Shown: one piece after another, positions 17,440 through 26,742 of the stretch
Layout of the letters: every line of letters begins with the position of its first letter
Numbering within the stretch: the stretch's first letter is position 1
Assembly (NCBI RefSeq): GCF_016412875.1
Contig: NZ_JAEKPD010000001.1
Location: forward strand, 434,001-498,000
Length of the DNA: 64,000 bases
Source of the DNA: Palleronia pontilimi
GTDB taxonomy: Bacteria > Pseudomonadota > Alphaproteobacteria > Rhodobacterales > Rhodobacteraceae
Direction: 5' to 3'
Position numbers and translations under genes: made by a program
The notes under the pieces: generated by a model
What the model was told of the DNA's origin: nothing
Database searches by the model: none
The model's input: only the letters and a program-made list of their open reading frames with translations

Positions 17440-18528
17440 CTAGACCCAACCCTGAAGGTTCTCGCTGACGACCTGGGTCAGCGCGCGCATGTGCAGGTCG
17501 TCGTCGTTCAGGCAGGGGATGTAGGTGAAGTGCTCGCCGCCCGCTTCCTCGAAGCTTTCGCGGATCTCTTCGTTGATCTCTTCCAGCGTCTCGATGCAAT
17601 CGGCTGAAAAGGCCGGTGCGATCACGGCGATGCGCTTGCGGCCCTTTTCGGCCTGCCGCGCGACCTCTTCCACGGTGTAGGGCTTCAGCCATTCCTCGGG
17701 GCCGAAACGCGACTGGAAGGTCGTCACGATATCCTCGTCGCCCCAACCCAGCCGCTCTTTCAGCAGGCGCGACGTTTTCTGGCACTGGCAGTGATAGGGA
17801 TCGCCCTCCATCAGGTAGCGCTGCGGCACACCGTGATAGGACGCCACCAGCACATCCGGCTTCTGATCCACCAGCCCGTAAGCCCGCTCGACCGACTTCG
17901 CCAGCGCGTCGATATAGGCGGTATGCTCGAAATAAGGGGGCACGGTGCGGATCGACGGTTGCCACTTTTCCTTCATCAGGACGCGGAAGAACTGGTCGCA
18001 GGCCGTGGCCGACGTCGCGCCCGCGTATTGCGGGTAGAGCGGGAAGAACAGGATCTTCTGACATCCCGCCTGGATCATCTCGCGCACCTTCGACCGGGTC
18101 GACGGATTGCCGTAGCGCATGCAGAAATCGACCATCACGCGATCCCCGTGGGTTTCGGTGATGAGCTCGCGCATCTTGGCGGTCTGCGCCTTGGTGATGG
18201 TCAAAAGCGGGCTTTCCCCGGCGTCTTCGTTCCAGATCGACTTGTAGGCGGCGCCCGACGAAAACGGGCGCTTGGTCAGGATGATGCCCTGCAGAAGCGG
18301 CTGCCAGATCCAGGCCGAGTAGTCGACGACGCGCTTGTCGGACAGGAACTCGTTCAGGTAGCGGCGCATGTTCCAGTAATCGTAGCCGTCGGGCGTGCCC
18401 AGGTTGGCCAAGAGCACGCCGATCTTGGCGGGTGGAATTTTCGGGTGATCCGCGCTGGCGTGGACGGGGCAGACCGCGGCCTTGTCGGTGAACATGGGCG
18501 TTCCGTCCGGTGATTTGGCATCCAGCAT
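17440..18528 (-). CDS. hemH: ferrochelatase
   Basis: Inserts Fe(II) into protoporphyrin IX, last step of protoheme synthesis. 362 residues with KIGVLLANLGTPDGYDYWNMRRYLNEFL near the N-terminus split across the standard first strand, VASYHGVPQRY with the catalytic histidine, and PAFSADCIETLEEI near the end. Cysteines near the C-terminal half (YHCQCQ) are present; some bacterial ferrochelatases hold a [2Fe-2S] cluster but assignment here is uncertain. An internal ATG at 18495 would give a 351-residue form without loss of conserved sequence. Its 3' end faces the terminator of the small-peptide gene. Confidence 0.95.
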   Translation of the reverse strand: MLDAKSPDGTPMFTDKAAVCPVHASADHPKIPPAKIGVLLANLGTPDGYDYWNMRRYLNEFLSDKRVVDYSAWIWQPLLQGIILTKRPFSSGAAYKSIWNEDAGESPLLTITKAQTAKMRELITETHGDRVMVDFCMRYGNPSTRSKVREMIQAGCQKILFFPLYPQYAGATSATACDQFFRVLMKEKWQPSIRTVPPYFEHTAYIDALAKSVERAYGLVDQKPDVLVASYHGVPQRYLMEGDPYHCQCQKTSRLLKERLGWGDEDIVTTFQSRFGPEEWLKPYTVEEVARQAEKGRKRIAVIAPAFSADCIETLEEINEEIRESFEEAGGEHFTYIPCLNDDDLHMRALTQVVSENLQGWV

Positions 18529-18585
18529 GGCGGTTCGGTCCTTTCACTCAGCGATTGCGGTGCAATAACGGGTTTGCGGGAAGGG

Positions 18586-19419
18586 TCAATCACCGCTCTG
18601 GGGCGAATCGTCGCGCGCGGCCGCCAGCGCGTCGGCCAGACGGGTCTGCGCCGAGCCGGGTCGTAGCGGCTGCTGCTGGCTTTCGTGGGGCGCCCAGCCC
18701 GACAGGAAGATCATGTCGAACGTGGCGCGGATGCGTGCGGGATCGTCCGGATGGGGAAAGCTGTCGGCGTAAAGGCGGGTGGCGGAGTCCAGCAACGCCC
18801 GGGACAGCGGCTTGGGGTGGCGCGCGGCCAGCGCATTGCCTTCGCCCATGGCGCGCAGGTCCTTCAGAAGCGCGGTCAACGCGGGATAGCTGACACGCAG
18901 CGTGTCGGAATCGGCCACCGGTTGCGCGAGTCCCGCCCGCTGGATCAGCCCGCCCAGATCGCGGATTTCGGCCATGGGGGCGACCCGCGGGGCCAGGCCG
19001 CCGGTCTGGCGCGTCTCGACTTCGGCCAGGATCGTGCGCAATTCGGACAGGGTCTGTCCCCCGAACGTGACGGCCATGAACAACCCGTCGGGGCGCAGGG
19101 CGCGGCGGCACTGGACAAGCTGTCCCACCGGGTCGTCCGCCCAATGCAGCGCCAGCGCGTGCAGGACCAGATCGAACCGCTCGGGCGGCAGCGCAAGCGC
19201 GTCGTCATCCGCAACGATCGTGGCACCCGGGAAGCGGGTGGCCCAGAAATCGGGCTGGCCGGTCACGATCGCGATATCCGTAAAGGTTCTGTTAACCTCT
19301 TCCAGTCTTTCCTTGATCTGGTCGGCCGCGATGTCGTGCAGGAACAGCCCGTCCGGCCGGGTGCGCGCGCGATTCTGCGCCAGCCGGGCGCGGTCGGTCA
19401 GTTTTGGCGGTTGTGTCAT
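18586..19419 (-). CDS. NDUFAF5/BioC-like class I methyltransferase
   Basis: 277 residues. The N-terminal DRARLAQNRARTRPDGLFLHDIAADQI, here read in two pieces, resembles the mitochondrial complex I assembly factor NDUFAF5 and its alphaproteobacterial relatives. A degenerate SAM fold follows (IAIVTGQPDFWA, FDLVLHALALHWADDPV, LRPDGLFMAVTFGG). NDUFAF5 hydroxylates an arginine of a complex I subunit; BioC methylates malonyl-ACP, but no bio genes are near, so the NDUFAF5-type role is more likely. The start at 19419 is preferred; the longer form to 19461 would overlap comF. Divergent from comF by only 22 bp. Confidence 0.8.
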   Translation of the reverse strand: MTQPPKLTDRARLAQNRARTRPDGLFLHDIAADQIKERLEEVNRTFTDIAIVTGQPDFWATRFPGATIVADDDALALPPERFDLVLHALALHWADDPVGQLVQCRRALRPDGLFMAVTFGGQTLSELRTILAEVETRQTGGLAPRVAPMAEIRDLGGLIQRAGLAQPVADSDTLRVSYPALTALLKDLRAMGEGNALAARHPKPLSRALLDSATRLYADSFPHPDDPARIRATFDMIFLSGWAPHESQQQPLRPGSAQTRLADALAAARDDSPQSGD

Positions 19420-19441
19420 ACCCGTCAGATAGGAGGCTCTC

Positions 19442-20161
19442 ATGCGGATGCAATCGGCCATCGCGATGATCTATCCCCACCATTGCGCGACCTGCGACAC
19501 GGCCGTCGACCAGCACGGAGGCCTGTGTGGTCCGTGCTGGCGCGACACGCCCTTCATTCACGGATTGGCCTGCAACAAGTGCGGCGCGCCGCTGCCGGGC
19601 GAGGACGATCAGGCCCTGCATTGCGACGATTGCATGCGGATCGCGCGTCCTTGGTCCCGGGGATTGGCGGCCACGATCTATCGCGACAACGCCCGGAAAC
19701 TGGTACTTCAGATCAAGCACGCGGACCGGCTGGACATGGTGCCCGCGGCCGCCGGATGGATGGCGAAGAAGGCGCTGCCGCTTTGCGCGCCCGACAGCGT
19801 CGTCGTGCCCGTGCCGGTGCACTGGACGCGGCTGCTGCGGCGTCGCTTCAACCAGGCCGCGATGCTGTCGGCGGCGATGGCGCGCAATCTCGGGCTCGAG
19901 CACGCCCCGCGCGCGCTGCTGCGGGTGAAGCAGACCACCGTGCAGGACGGCAAGACGGTCGACGCCCGCTTTGCCGATCTGCGCGACAGCATGGTGCCGA
20001 ACCCGCGGTTTTCCGGGATCCTCAGGGGGCGACCGGCCCTGCTGGTCGATGACGTGATGACGTCGGGTGCGACGCTTGCGGCGGCGACGGAAGCGGCGAT
20101 GCGGGCGGGGGCGTCGCGTGTCGACGTGGTGACACTGGCGCGGGTGGTGAAGGATGCCTAG
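19442..20161 (+). CDS. comF: ComF-family phosphoribosyltransferase-like protein
   Basis: 239 residues. Two N-terminal zinc-finger pairs (C15, C18, C29, C32 and C44, C47, C61, C64) precede a type I PRTase fold with the PRPP loop LLVDDVMTSGATL. ComF/GntX proteins are linked to DNA uptake in naturally competent bacteria, and the family is nearly universal in alphaproteobacteria. AGGAGG is 6 bases before the ATG. Followed at 29 bp by a glutaredoxin and then an amidase on the same strand; this comF-grx-nit order is common in Rhodobacterales. Confidence 0.92.
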   Translation: MRMQSAIAMIYPHHCATCDTAVDQHGGLCGPCWRDTPFIHGLACNKCGAPLPGEDDQALHCDDCMRIARPWSRGLAATIYRDNARKLVLQIKHADRLDMVPAAAGWMAKKALPLCAPDSVVVPVPVHWTRLLRRRFNQAAMLSAAMARNLGLEHAPRALLRVKQTTVQDGKTVDARFADLRDSMVPNPRFSGILRGRPALLVDDVMTSGATLAAATEAAMRAGASRVDVVTLARVVKDA

Positions 20162-20190
20162 ATAGCGCGTAACTCACCAAGGAACGACCG

Positions 20191-20448
20191 ATGCCCCAGA
20201 TCGAGATCTACACAACGCCGCTCTGCGGTTTCTGCCACGCCGCCAAGCGCCTGCTGAAAAGCAAGGACGCCGCCTTCATCGAAACCGATGTCTCGGGCAG
20301 CGGCGACAAGCGCCAGGACATGACGAAGCGGGCCAATGGCCGCACGACGGTGCCGCAGATCTTCATCGACGGCACCCATGTGGGCGGTTTCGACGACCTG
20401 GCCGCGCTCGAGCGGCAGGGCAAGCTGGACCAGATGCTGGCGGGCTGA
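20191..20448 (+). CDS. grxC: glutaredoxin 3-like protein
   Basis: 85 residues, thioredoxin fold. Active site CGFC (C12-C15) replaces the usual CPYC; the rest of the fold is canonical, with TVPQIFIDGTHVGGFDDL as the glutathione-binding cis-proline region. Expected to reduce disulfides or mixed disulfides with glutathione. Lies between comF and the amidase gene, 3 bp before the latter, so co-transcribed. Confidence 0.92.
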   Translation: MPQIEIYTTPLCGFCHAAKRLLKSKDAAFIETDVSGSGDKRQDMTKRANGRTTVPQIFIDGTHVGGFDDLAALERQGKLDQMLAG

Positions 20449-20451
20449 GCC

Positions 20452-21282
20452 ATGCGGGTCGGATTGGTCCAGCTGAACGCAAGCGACGATCCGGACGCGA
20501 ACCTGCCGGTCACCCGCGACATGGTGGCGCGCGCCGCCGCCGAAGGGGCGCAGCTTGTCACGACGCCCGAGGTCACGTCCTGCGTGTCCGCCGACCGGGC
20601 GCATCAGCAGCGCGTCGCCCGACCCGAGAATGACGACCGGACGCTGGCCGCGCTGCGCGACGACGCGGCGCGGCTGGGCCTCTGGCTGCATATCGGCTCG
20701 CTCGGGGTGCAAATGGGCGATGCGGACGGGCGCCTGGCCAATCGCGGTTTCCTGATCGGACCCGACGGCGCCATCGCGGCGCGCTACGACAAGATCCACA
20801 TGTTCGACGTGCAGGTGAGCGAGACCGAGACCTATCGCGAATCCGGCACCTACCGCCCCGGCGCCCGCGCGGTCACCGTCGACACGCCGCTGGCCAAGAT
20901 CGGGCTGACCATCTGCTACGATCTGCGCTTTCCGTCCCTGCACCGCGCGCTGGCGCAGGCGGGTGCGCAGGTCCTGTTGTCGCCCGCCGCCTTTTCCCCC
21001 GGCACCGGTCCCGCCCATTGGCAGCCGCTTCTGCAGGCCCGCGCGATCGAGACGGGGTGCTTCGTGCTGGCCGCCGCCCAGACCGGTCGGCATCAGGCGT
21101 CCGTTGGGCGCGCGCGCAGCAGCCACGGTCACAGCCTGGCGGTCGATCCGTGGGGGCAGGTGCTGCTCGATGCGGGCACCGAGCCGGGCGTGTCGATGGT
21201 GACGCTGGATCTCGACAGGGTCGCGCAGGCGCGGGGCAAGGTGCCCAGCCTGAGCCATGACCGCGCCTTCGACGGACCCTAG
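20452..21282 (+). CDS. carbon-nitrogen hydrolase (nitrilase superfamily, Nit1/Nit2-like)
   Basis: 276 residues with the nitrilase triad E40 (TPEVTSC), K114 (YDKIHMFDV) and C155 (TICYDLRFP). The KIHMFDV and ICYDLRFP patterns match Nit1/omega-amidase-type enzymes that repair deaminated glutathione or deamidate 2-oxoglutaramate. The gene starts 3 bp after the glutaredoxin stop, a context that suits deaminated-glutathione amidase. Its end overlaps the end of convergent ubiG by 4 bp. Confidence 0.9.
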   Translation: MRVGLVQLNASDDPDANLPVTRDMVARAAAEGAQLVTTPEVTSCVSADRAHQQRVARPENDDRTLAALRDDAARLGLWLHIGSLGVQMGDADGRLANRGFLIGPDGAIAARYDKIHMFDVQVSETETYRESGTYRPGARAVTVDTPLAKIGLTICYDLRFPSLHRALAQAGAQVLLSPAAFSPGTGPAHWQPLLQARAIETGCFVLAAAQTGRHQASVGRARSSHGHSLAVDPWGQVLLDAGTEPGVSMVTLDLDRVAQARGKVPSLSHDRAFDGP

Positions 21283-22016
21283 CGGCGCAGGCTGGTGGTG
21301 ACGTAATTGACCGCCAGATCGCGGTCCGAGATCTTCCATTGCCACGTCAGCGGGTTGAACACGAACCCGCTGCGGTCCACCGGGTCCAGTCCGGCGCGGC
21401 GCAGCAGGGCGTAAAGCTCGTCGGGCGTGATGAACTTGTTCCAGTCATGGGTGCCTTTCGGCAGCCAGCGCATGATCCATTCGGCCCCCAGGATGGCCGC
21501 GCCGAAGCTTTTCGTGGTGCGGTTCAGGGTCGAACAGATCATCAGCCCGCCTGGTTTCAGCAACGCGTGGCAGGCGGCCAGGTAGGCGGCGGGGTCTGCG
21601 ACATGCTCGATCACCTCCATGTTCAGCACCACGTCGAAGCGCTCGCCCGCCGCGGCCAGCGCCTCGGCGGTGGTATGGCGATAGTCGATCTGCAGCCCCT
21701 GGGCTTCGGCATGGACCCGCGCGACGGGGATGTTGCGCTCGGCCGCGTCGGCGCCGACGACCGTCGCCCCCAGGCGCGCCATCGGCTCGGACAGAAGGCC
21801 GCCGCCGCAGCCGATATCCAGAAGGCGCAGCCCGTCGAAGGGGCGCGACGCGGTGAGATCACGACCGAATTCCGCGGCGATCTGGCGGCAGATGTAATCC
21901 AGGCGCACCGGGTTCATCATGTGCAGCGGCTTGAACTTGCCGTTCGGATCCCACCATTCGGCGGCCATGGCACTGAACTTGTCGATTTCGCCGGGGTCGA
22001 TGGTGTTTACGGGCAT
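21279..22016 (-). CDS. ubiG: ubiquinone biosynthesis O-methyltransferase
   Basis: 245 residues. It methylates two hydroxyl groups in the ubiquinone ring pathway. Shows [21 protein letters not shown] at the N-terminus (split here: [24 protein letters not shown]), SAM motif [16 protein letters not shown], and [11 protein letters not shown], all diagnostic for UbiG. ATG 22016 is chosen; the frame is open further upstream but lacks similarity and would overlap pip. Divergent from pip with a 62-bp spacer. Confidence 0.95.
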   Translation of the reverse strand: MPVNTIDPGEIDKFSAMAAEWWDPNGKFKPLHMMNPVRLDYICRQIAAEFGRDLTASRPFDGLRLLDIGCGGGLLSEPMARLGATVVGADAAERNIPVARVHAEAQGLQIDYRHTTAEALAAAGERFDVVLNMEVIEHVADPAAYLAACHALLKPGGLMICSTLNRTTKSFGAAILGAEWIMRWLPKGTHDWNKFITPDELYALLRRAGLDPVDRSGFVFNPLTWQWKISDRDLAVNYVTTSLRR

Positions 22017-22078
22017 CTGGACTCTTTTTCTTGCATTGGCCGATGTAGCGCCGGACTTCCGCGTTATATAGGTGCGTG

Positions 22079-23050
22079 ATGGATAGGGCGGCAGGACAAA
22101 AAAGCGCGGCGGCGTATCTTTATCCGCGGATCGACCCGTTCGATCAGCGAATGTTGGCCGTGGGCGATGGCCACCGCGTCTATGTCGAGCAATGCGGCAA
22201 TCCCGAAGGCATCCCGGTAGTGGTCTTCCACGGCGGGCCCGGCGGGGGCTGTTCGCCTTCCATGCGCCGCTATTTCGACCCACAGGTCTATCGGGTGGTC
22301 CTGTTCGACCAGCGCGGCTGCGGACGGTCGCGCCCCCACGCCAGCGTGAAGAACAACACGACCTGGGACCTGGTCGCGGATATCGAGCTGATCCGCGAGG
22401 CGCTGGGTATCGACCGCTGGATGATCTTCGGCGGCTCGTGGGGGGCGACGCTGGCGCTGATCTACGCGCAGGCGCATCCGGACGCGGTGCGCCATATCAT
22501 CCTGCGCGGCGTCTTCCTGATGACCCAGGCCGAGCTCGACTGGTTCTATGCGGGCGGCGCGGGACGGTTCTGGCCGGACGTGTGGCAGCGATTCGTCAGC
22601 CTGATCCCCGAGGACGAGCGCGGCGACCTGATCGCGGCCTACAACCGCAGGCTTTTTTCGGGCGACATGCTGACCGAAACGAAATACGCCCGCGCCTGGT
22701 CGAGCTGGGAAAACACGCTGGCGTCGATCGACAATGACGGGCCCGGCGGCGACAGCCCGGCGGATTACGCCCGCGCGTTCGCCCGGCTTGAAAACCACTA
22801 CTTCACCCATGCGGGCTGGCTGGATTACGACGGCCAGATTTTGGCCGAGATGAACAAGATCGCCCATCTTCCCGGCCATATCGTGCAGGGCCGCTACGAC
22901 ATGATCTGCCCGCCGACCTCGGCCCACGCGATCCACAAGGCATGGCCCGGCTCGACCCTCAAGATCGTGCCGCGCGCGGGCCACGCGCTGTCCGAGCCGG
23001 GCATCAGCGCCGCGCTGGTCGGGATCATGGACGAGTTGCGCGCGCGCTGA
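22079..23050 (+). CDS. pip: prolyl aminopeptidase
   Basis: 323 residues, alpha/beta hydrolase of peptidase family S33 that removes N-terminal proline. [10 protein letters not shown] forms the oxyanion region, S120 in [11 protein letters not shown] is the nucleophile, and the Asp (GRYDMICP) and His ([10 protein letters not shown]) complete the triad. 323 residues fits the family. The immediately preceding GTG (22076) is an alternative start. There is no Shine-Dalgarno, and a TATATA box ends 6-9 bases before the start, so translation may be leaderless. Confidence 0.95.
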   Translation: MDRAAGQKSAAAYLYPRIDPFDQRMLAVGDGHRVYVEQCGNPEGIPVVVFHGGPGGGCSPSMRRYFDPQVYRVVLFDQRGCGRSRPHASVKNNTTWDLVADIELIREALGIDRWMIFGGSWGATLALIYAQAHPDAVRHIILRGVFLMTQAELDWFYAGGAGRFWPDVWQRFVSLIPEDERGDLIAAYNRRLFSGDMLTETKYARAWSSWENTLASIDNDGPGGDSPADYARAFARLENHYFTHAGWLDYDGQILAEMNKIAHLPGHIVQGRYDMICPPTSAHAIHKAWPGSTLKIVPRAGHALSEPGISAALVGIMDELRAR

Positions 23051-23107
23051 CACTCGACCCTTCGCCAAGCGGGGCTAGGTCGTTCTTCAACTTGAAGGAG
23101 TGCGATG

Positions 23108-23746
23108 ATGTCCGACGAAAAATCACCCCACATTGTTGAAAACGAGAACGGACCGCTGTCCGCGCGCCACATCGACACGATGGTCGGCAGCGACGGCGCC
23201 GAGATCGACACCAAGCCGAATATGTCGCTGTGCCGCTGCGGCCGCTCGAAGGACAAGCCCTTCTGCGACGGCACCCACCGCGAGGCGGGCTTCCTGAGCC
23301 GGTCCGAAAAAGAGCCCAGCGGCAAGGACAAGCTGTATCAGTTCGAAGGCAACGGCGTGACCGTGCACTACAATCCGCGCGTCTGCAGCCACGCCGCGCA
23401 GTGCATCGCGCGGGCACCCGACGCGTTCGATCCCGACCGCCGCCCCTGGATCAAGCCCGAGAACGCCGATCCCGCGGTGATCGAGGCTGCGGTGCGGGCC
23501 TGTCCGTCGGGCGCGCTGATGCTCGAGACGAAGGGCGACGCGCAGCAGCTTCTGCCCGGCCGCGCCCAGATCACGGTGGAAAAGAACGGCCCCTACTGGG
23601 TGGAAGGCGCTTCCATCGACGTGGACCTTCCCGGCGAAGGCGCGACGCGCGACAAATACGTGCTCTGCCGTTGCGGGCTGTCGGGCAACAAGCCCTATTG
23701 CGATGGCTCGCATGCGGGGGCCAACTGGAAGGACGACAACTCGTAA
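23108..23746 (+). CDS. tandem CDGSH iron-sulfur protein with central Fer4-like domain
   Basis: 212 residues in three parts. First CDGSH motif: LCRCGRSKDKPFCDGTH (C42, C44, C53, H57), a 3Cys-1His [2Fe-2S] site. Middle (about 75-140): a divergent mono-cluster ferredoxin segment, CSHAAQCIARAP and RACPSGAL. Last: second CDGSH motif LCRCGLSGNKPYCDGSH. No signal peptide; cytoplasmic. Redox or cluster-transfer role likely, partner unknown. Start: ATG 23108 is 7 bases from GAAGGAG; ATG 23105 directly before it is also possible. Confidence 0.88.
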   Translation: MSDEKSPHIVENENGPLSARHIDTMVGSDGAEIDTKPNMSLCRCGRSKDKPFCDGTHREAGFLSRSEKEPSGKDKLYQFEGNGVTVHYNPRVCSHAAQCIARAPDAFDPDRRPWIKPENADPAVIEAAVRACPSGALMLETKGDAQQLLPGRAQITVEKNGPYWVEGASIDVDLPGEGATRDKYVLCRCGLSGNKPYCDGSHAGANWKDDNS

Positions 23747-23752
23747 ACCGAC

Positions 23753-23787
23753 ACGCTCGCGGCCCTTGCAATGGGGACCGCGAGCGT
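23753..23787 (+). other. stable hairpin in the CDGSH-rimP spacer
   Basis: Perfect 10-bp inverted repeat ACGCTCGCGG / CCGCGAGCGT, extended by CCC/GGG with a single bulged A, 6 bases after the CDGSH stop. No U-tract follows, so it is not a typical terminator. It may be a transcript 3' end or part of the rimP leader. Confidence 0.6.
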
Positions 23788-23848
23788 CTACATCCCCTCC
23801 AACAGCGGCGCGTCGGGGTCCACACCCGAAGCCCACCGGAACCACGTA

Positions 23849-23873
23849 ACGGGCCGCGCGCCCGTTTTTTTTG
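23849..23873 (+). terminator. intrinsic terminator or attenuator before rimP
   Basis: Stem ACGGGC / GCCCGT with loop CGCGC, then eight T. It ends 18 bases before the rimP ATG, directly against the ribosome site GAAGGA. It ends the upstream transcript; if rimP transcripts start upstream of it, it would act as an attenuator. Confidence 0.75.
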
Positions 23874-23890
23874 TGCTTGTGAAGGAAGTC

Positions 23891-24490
23891 ATGTCCGACC
23901 TGATTGCGAAAGCCAGCATTGACCGCCGCCTGGCCGAGATCATCACCCCGGTGATCGAAGGCATGGGGTACGAGTTGGTGCGCGTGCGGTACATGGGCGG
24001 CAAGACGCCCACTGTGCAGATCATGGCCGACAAGCCCGAGGGCGGCATCGAAGTGGACGATTGCGGTGACATCTCGACCGCCGTGTCGGCCCACCTGGAT
24101 GTCGAGGACCCGATCGAAGACGCCTACACGCTGGAAGTGTCGTCCCCCGGCATCGACCGGCCCCTGACCCGGCTGAAGGATTTCGCGGCCTGGGAAGGCT
24201 ACGTCGCCAAGATCGAGACCGACGAGATGATCGAAGGCCGCCGCCGCTTCAAGGGCACGCTGGCGGGGGTCGACGGCAGCGAGGTTCTGCTGGAAATCGA
24301 CGAAGGCACCATCGGTCTGCAGTTCGACTGGCTGAGCGACGCGAAACTGGTGCTGACCGACGACCTGATCCGCGACGTGCTGAAGTCCCGCAAGGACGCG
24401 GGCGCAATCGACGAAACCCAATTCGACGAAATCGAAACCATCATCGACAGCGAAGACGATGCGCGTCTTCCCGATCAGAAGGACCACTGA
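23891..24490 (+). CDS. rimP: ribosome maturation factor RimP
   Basis: 199 residues; needed for 30S subunit maturation. Shows [42 protein letters not shown] and [18 protein letters not shown], here in the standard order with a C-terminal acidic tail ([13 protein letters not shown]). GAAGGA lies 5 bases before ATG 23891; longer open frame upstream covers the terminator and is not coding. First gene of rimP-nusA-ylxR-infB, 1 bp before nusA. Confidence 0.95.
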   Translation: MSDLIAKASIDRRLAEIITPVIEGMGYELVRVRYMGGKTPTVQIMADKPEGGIEVDDCGDISTAVSAHLDVEDPIEDAYTLEVSSPGIDRPLTRLKDFAAWEGYVAKIETDEMIEGRRRFKGTLAGVDGSEVLLEIDEGTIGLQFDWLSDAKLVLTDDLIRDVLKSRKDAGAIDETQFDEIETIIDSEDDARLPDQKDH

Positions 24491-24491
24491 C

Positions 24492-26111
24492 ATGGCCATT
24501 ACATCCGCCAACCAGCTTGAGTTGCTGCAGACCGCCGAAGCGGTCGCGCGCGAGAAGATGATCGACCCCGGTCTTGTGGTCGAGGCCATGGAAGAGAGCC
24601 TCGCCCGGGCCGCGAAGTCCCGTTACGGCTCCGAGATGGACATCCGTGTTTCCATCGACCGCAAGACCGGTCGCGCCACCTTCACGCGGGTCCGCACGGT
24701 GGTCGCGGACGACGAGCTCGAGAATTACCAGGCCGAAATGACGGTCGAGACGGCGAAGCAATACCTGGACGACCCCAAGATCGGCGACACCTTCGTGGAA
24801 GAAGTGCCGCCCGTGGAAATGGGCCGCATCGCCGCGCAATCCGCCAAGCAGGTGATCCTGCAGAAGGTGCGCGAAGCCGAGCGTGACCGCCAGTACGAAG
24901 AATTCAAGGACCGCGCGGGCACCATCATCAACGGGATCGTCAAGCGCGAGGAATACGGCAACGTCATCGTCGATATCGGCGCGGGCGAAGCCGTGCTGCG
25001 CCGCAACGAGAAGATCGGCCGCGAAAGCTATCGCCCGAACGACCGCATCCGCGTCTATATCAAGGACGTGCGCCGCGAAGTGCGCGGGCCCCAGATCTTC
25101 CTCAGCCGCACCGCGCCCGAGTTCATGGCCGAGCTCTTCAAGATGGAAGTGCCCGAGATCTACGAAGGCATCATCGAGATCAAAGCCGTCGCCCGCGACC
25201 CCGGCAGCCGCGCCAAGATCGGCGTGATCTCGTACGACTCGTCCATCGACCCCGTGGGCGCCTGCGTCGGTATGCGCGGCAGCCGCGTGCAGGCCGTGGT
25301 GAACGAGCTTCAGGGCGAAAAGATCGACATCATCCCCTGGAACGAGGACATGCCGACCTTCCTGGTGAATGCGCTGCAGCCCGCCGAGGTCAGCAAGGTC
25401 GTTCTGGACGAGGATGCCGAGCGGATCGAGGTCGTCGTGCCCGAGGAACAGCTTTCGCTGGCGATCGGCCGTCGCGGCCAGAACGTGCGCCTGGCGTCGC
25501 AGCTGACCGGTCTGGATATCGACATCATGACCGAGGAAGAGGAATCCGCCCGCCGCCAGGCCGAGTTCGAAGAGCGCACCAAGCTGTTCGTCGACACGCT
25601 GGACCTGGACGAATTCTTTGCCCAGTTGCTGGTGGCCGAAGGTTTCACGTCGCTGGAAGAAGTCGCCTATGTCGAGCTGGACGAGCTGACCGTCATCGAC
25701 GGCGTGGACGAGGATACGGCGGCCGAACTTCAGGCCCGTGCGCGCGACTACATCGACGCGCAGAACGCAAAGGCGCTGGAAAATGCCCGCGCGCTGGGTG
25801 TCGAGGACAGCCTTGTCGGGTTCGACGGGCTGACGCCCCAGATGATCGAGGCGCTGGCCAATGACGGCGTCAAGACGCTGGAAGACTTCGCCACCTGCGC
25901 CGACTGGGAACTGGCCGGCGGCTGGACCGTCGTGGACGGCGCGCGTCACAAGGATGACGGCGTGCTCGAGCCCTTCGGCGTGGACCTGGAAGAAGCGCAG
26001 GCCATGGTGATGACCGCGCGGATCCAGCTGGGCTGGGTCGATCCCGATGACCTGGTGTCCGACGAAGAGCCCGAAGAGACAGCGGGAGAGACAGAGGAGG
26101 CGCAGGCCTGA
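24492..26111 (+). CDS. nusA: transcription termination/antitermination factor NusA
   Basis: 539 residues. The N-terminal RNA-polymerase-binding domain (about 1-130), S1 domain (about 135-200: [16 protein letters not shown]), and two KH domains ([40 protein letters not shown]) are followed by two C-terminal helix-hairpin-helix repeats ([40 protein letters not shown]). The terminal 20 residues are strongly acidic. Binds paused polymerase and modulates pausing and termination. Ends in a CTGA overlap with the next gene. Confidence 0.97.
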   Translation: MAITSANQLELLQTAEAVAREKMIDPGLVVEAMEESLARAAKSRYGSEMDIRVSIDRKTGRATFTRVRTVVADDELENYQAEMTVETAKQYLDDPKIGDTFVEEVPPVEMGRIAAQSAKQVILQKVREAERDRQYEEFKDRAGTIINGIVKREEYGNVIVDIGAGEAVLRRNEKIGRESYRPNDRIRVYIKDVRREVRGPQIFLSRTAPEFMAELFKMEVPEIYEGIIEIKAVARDPGSRAKIGVISYDSSIDPVGACVGMRGSRVQAVVNELQGEKIDIIPWNEDMPTFLVNALQPAEVSKVVLDEDAERIEVVVPEEQLSLAIGRRGQNVRLASQLTGLDIDIMTEEEESARRQAEFEERTKLFVDTLDLDEFFAQLLVAEGFTSLEEVAYVELDELTVIDGVDEDTAAELQARARDYIDAQNAKALENARALGVEDSLVGFDGLTPQMIEALANDGVKTLEDFATCADWELAGGWTVVDGARHKDDGVLEPFGVDLEEAQAMVMTARIQLGWVDPDDLVSDEEPEETAGETEEAQA

Positions 26112-26734
26112 GCCGCGCCGCCCACATAAGCGACCCGGAACGCAAGTGCCTGGTCACGGGCGAGGTGTCGCCAAAAAGGGGCCTGATCCGGTTTGTATTG
26201 GGCCCCGACGACACCATATATCCCGATGTGGCCGGCAAGTTGCCGGGTCGGGGAATGTACGTGTCGGCCGAGCGGGACGCGCTCGAGATGGCCGTGAAGA
26301 AGAAGTTGTTCTCGAAAGGCGCGAAACGTCAGGTCACGGTGCCCGACGGGCTTGTGGCCGAGGTCGAAGCCGCCCTTGTGCGACGTGTGCTTGACCGGAT
26401 CAGCATGTCCCGAAAGGCGGGGCGCGCGGTGACCGGCTTCGAGAAGGTGAAAGACTGGCTTGAAAAGGGCACCGCCACGATCCTTTTGCAAGCCAGCGAC
26501 GGGTCCGAACGGGGCAAGTCGAAGCTGTATAAACCGGGCGGGCGCGGATCGTTTTTCGACATCCTGACCGCGCAGGAATTGGGTTTGTCCTTCGGACGCG
26601 AACGTGTGATACATGCAGCGCTTGCCGCAGGCAGACTCGCTGACTTGTTCAGGGACGACGCCGTGCGGCTTTCCGGCGTTCGGACAATCGAAACGCAAGA
26701 TGACGGGAACGATCCGGTTCCCGGAAAGGTATAG
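26108..26734 (+). CDS. YlxR (DUF448) / L7Ae-like RNA-binding protein, probable CTG start
   Basis: 208 residues. N-terminal YlxR domain with [19 protein letters not shown] and [10 protein letters not shown]-terminal L7Ae-like segment ([18 protein letters not shown]). It is the usual protein between nusA and infB and is thought to bind RNA or nucleoid. The conserved RKCLVTGE lies upstream of the first ATG/GTG/TTG in frame (GTG 26165). The frame is open back to a stop at 26048, and the only initiator-like codon is CTG 26108, overlapping the nusA stop (CTGA) and 7 bases after GAGGAGG. I therefore annotate a CTG start. The fallback is GTG 26165, giving a 189-residue protein lacking the motif. Confidence 0.85.
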   Translation: MSRAAHISDPERKCLVTGEVSPKRGLIRFVLGPDDTIYPDVAGKLPGRGMYVSAERDALEMAVKKKLFSKGAKRQVTVPDGLVAEVEAALVRRVLDRISMSRKAGRAVTGFEKVKDWLEKGTATILLQASDGSERGKSKLYKPGGRGSFFDILTAQELGLSFGRERVIHAALAAGRLADLFRDDAVRLSGVRTIETQDDGNDPVPGKV

Positions 26735-26742
26735 AAGACTCG

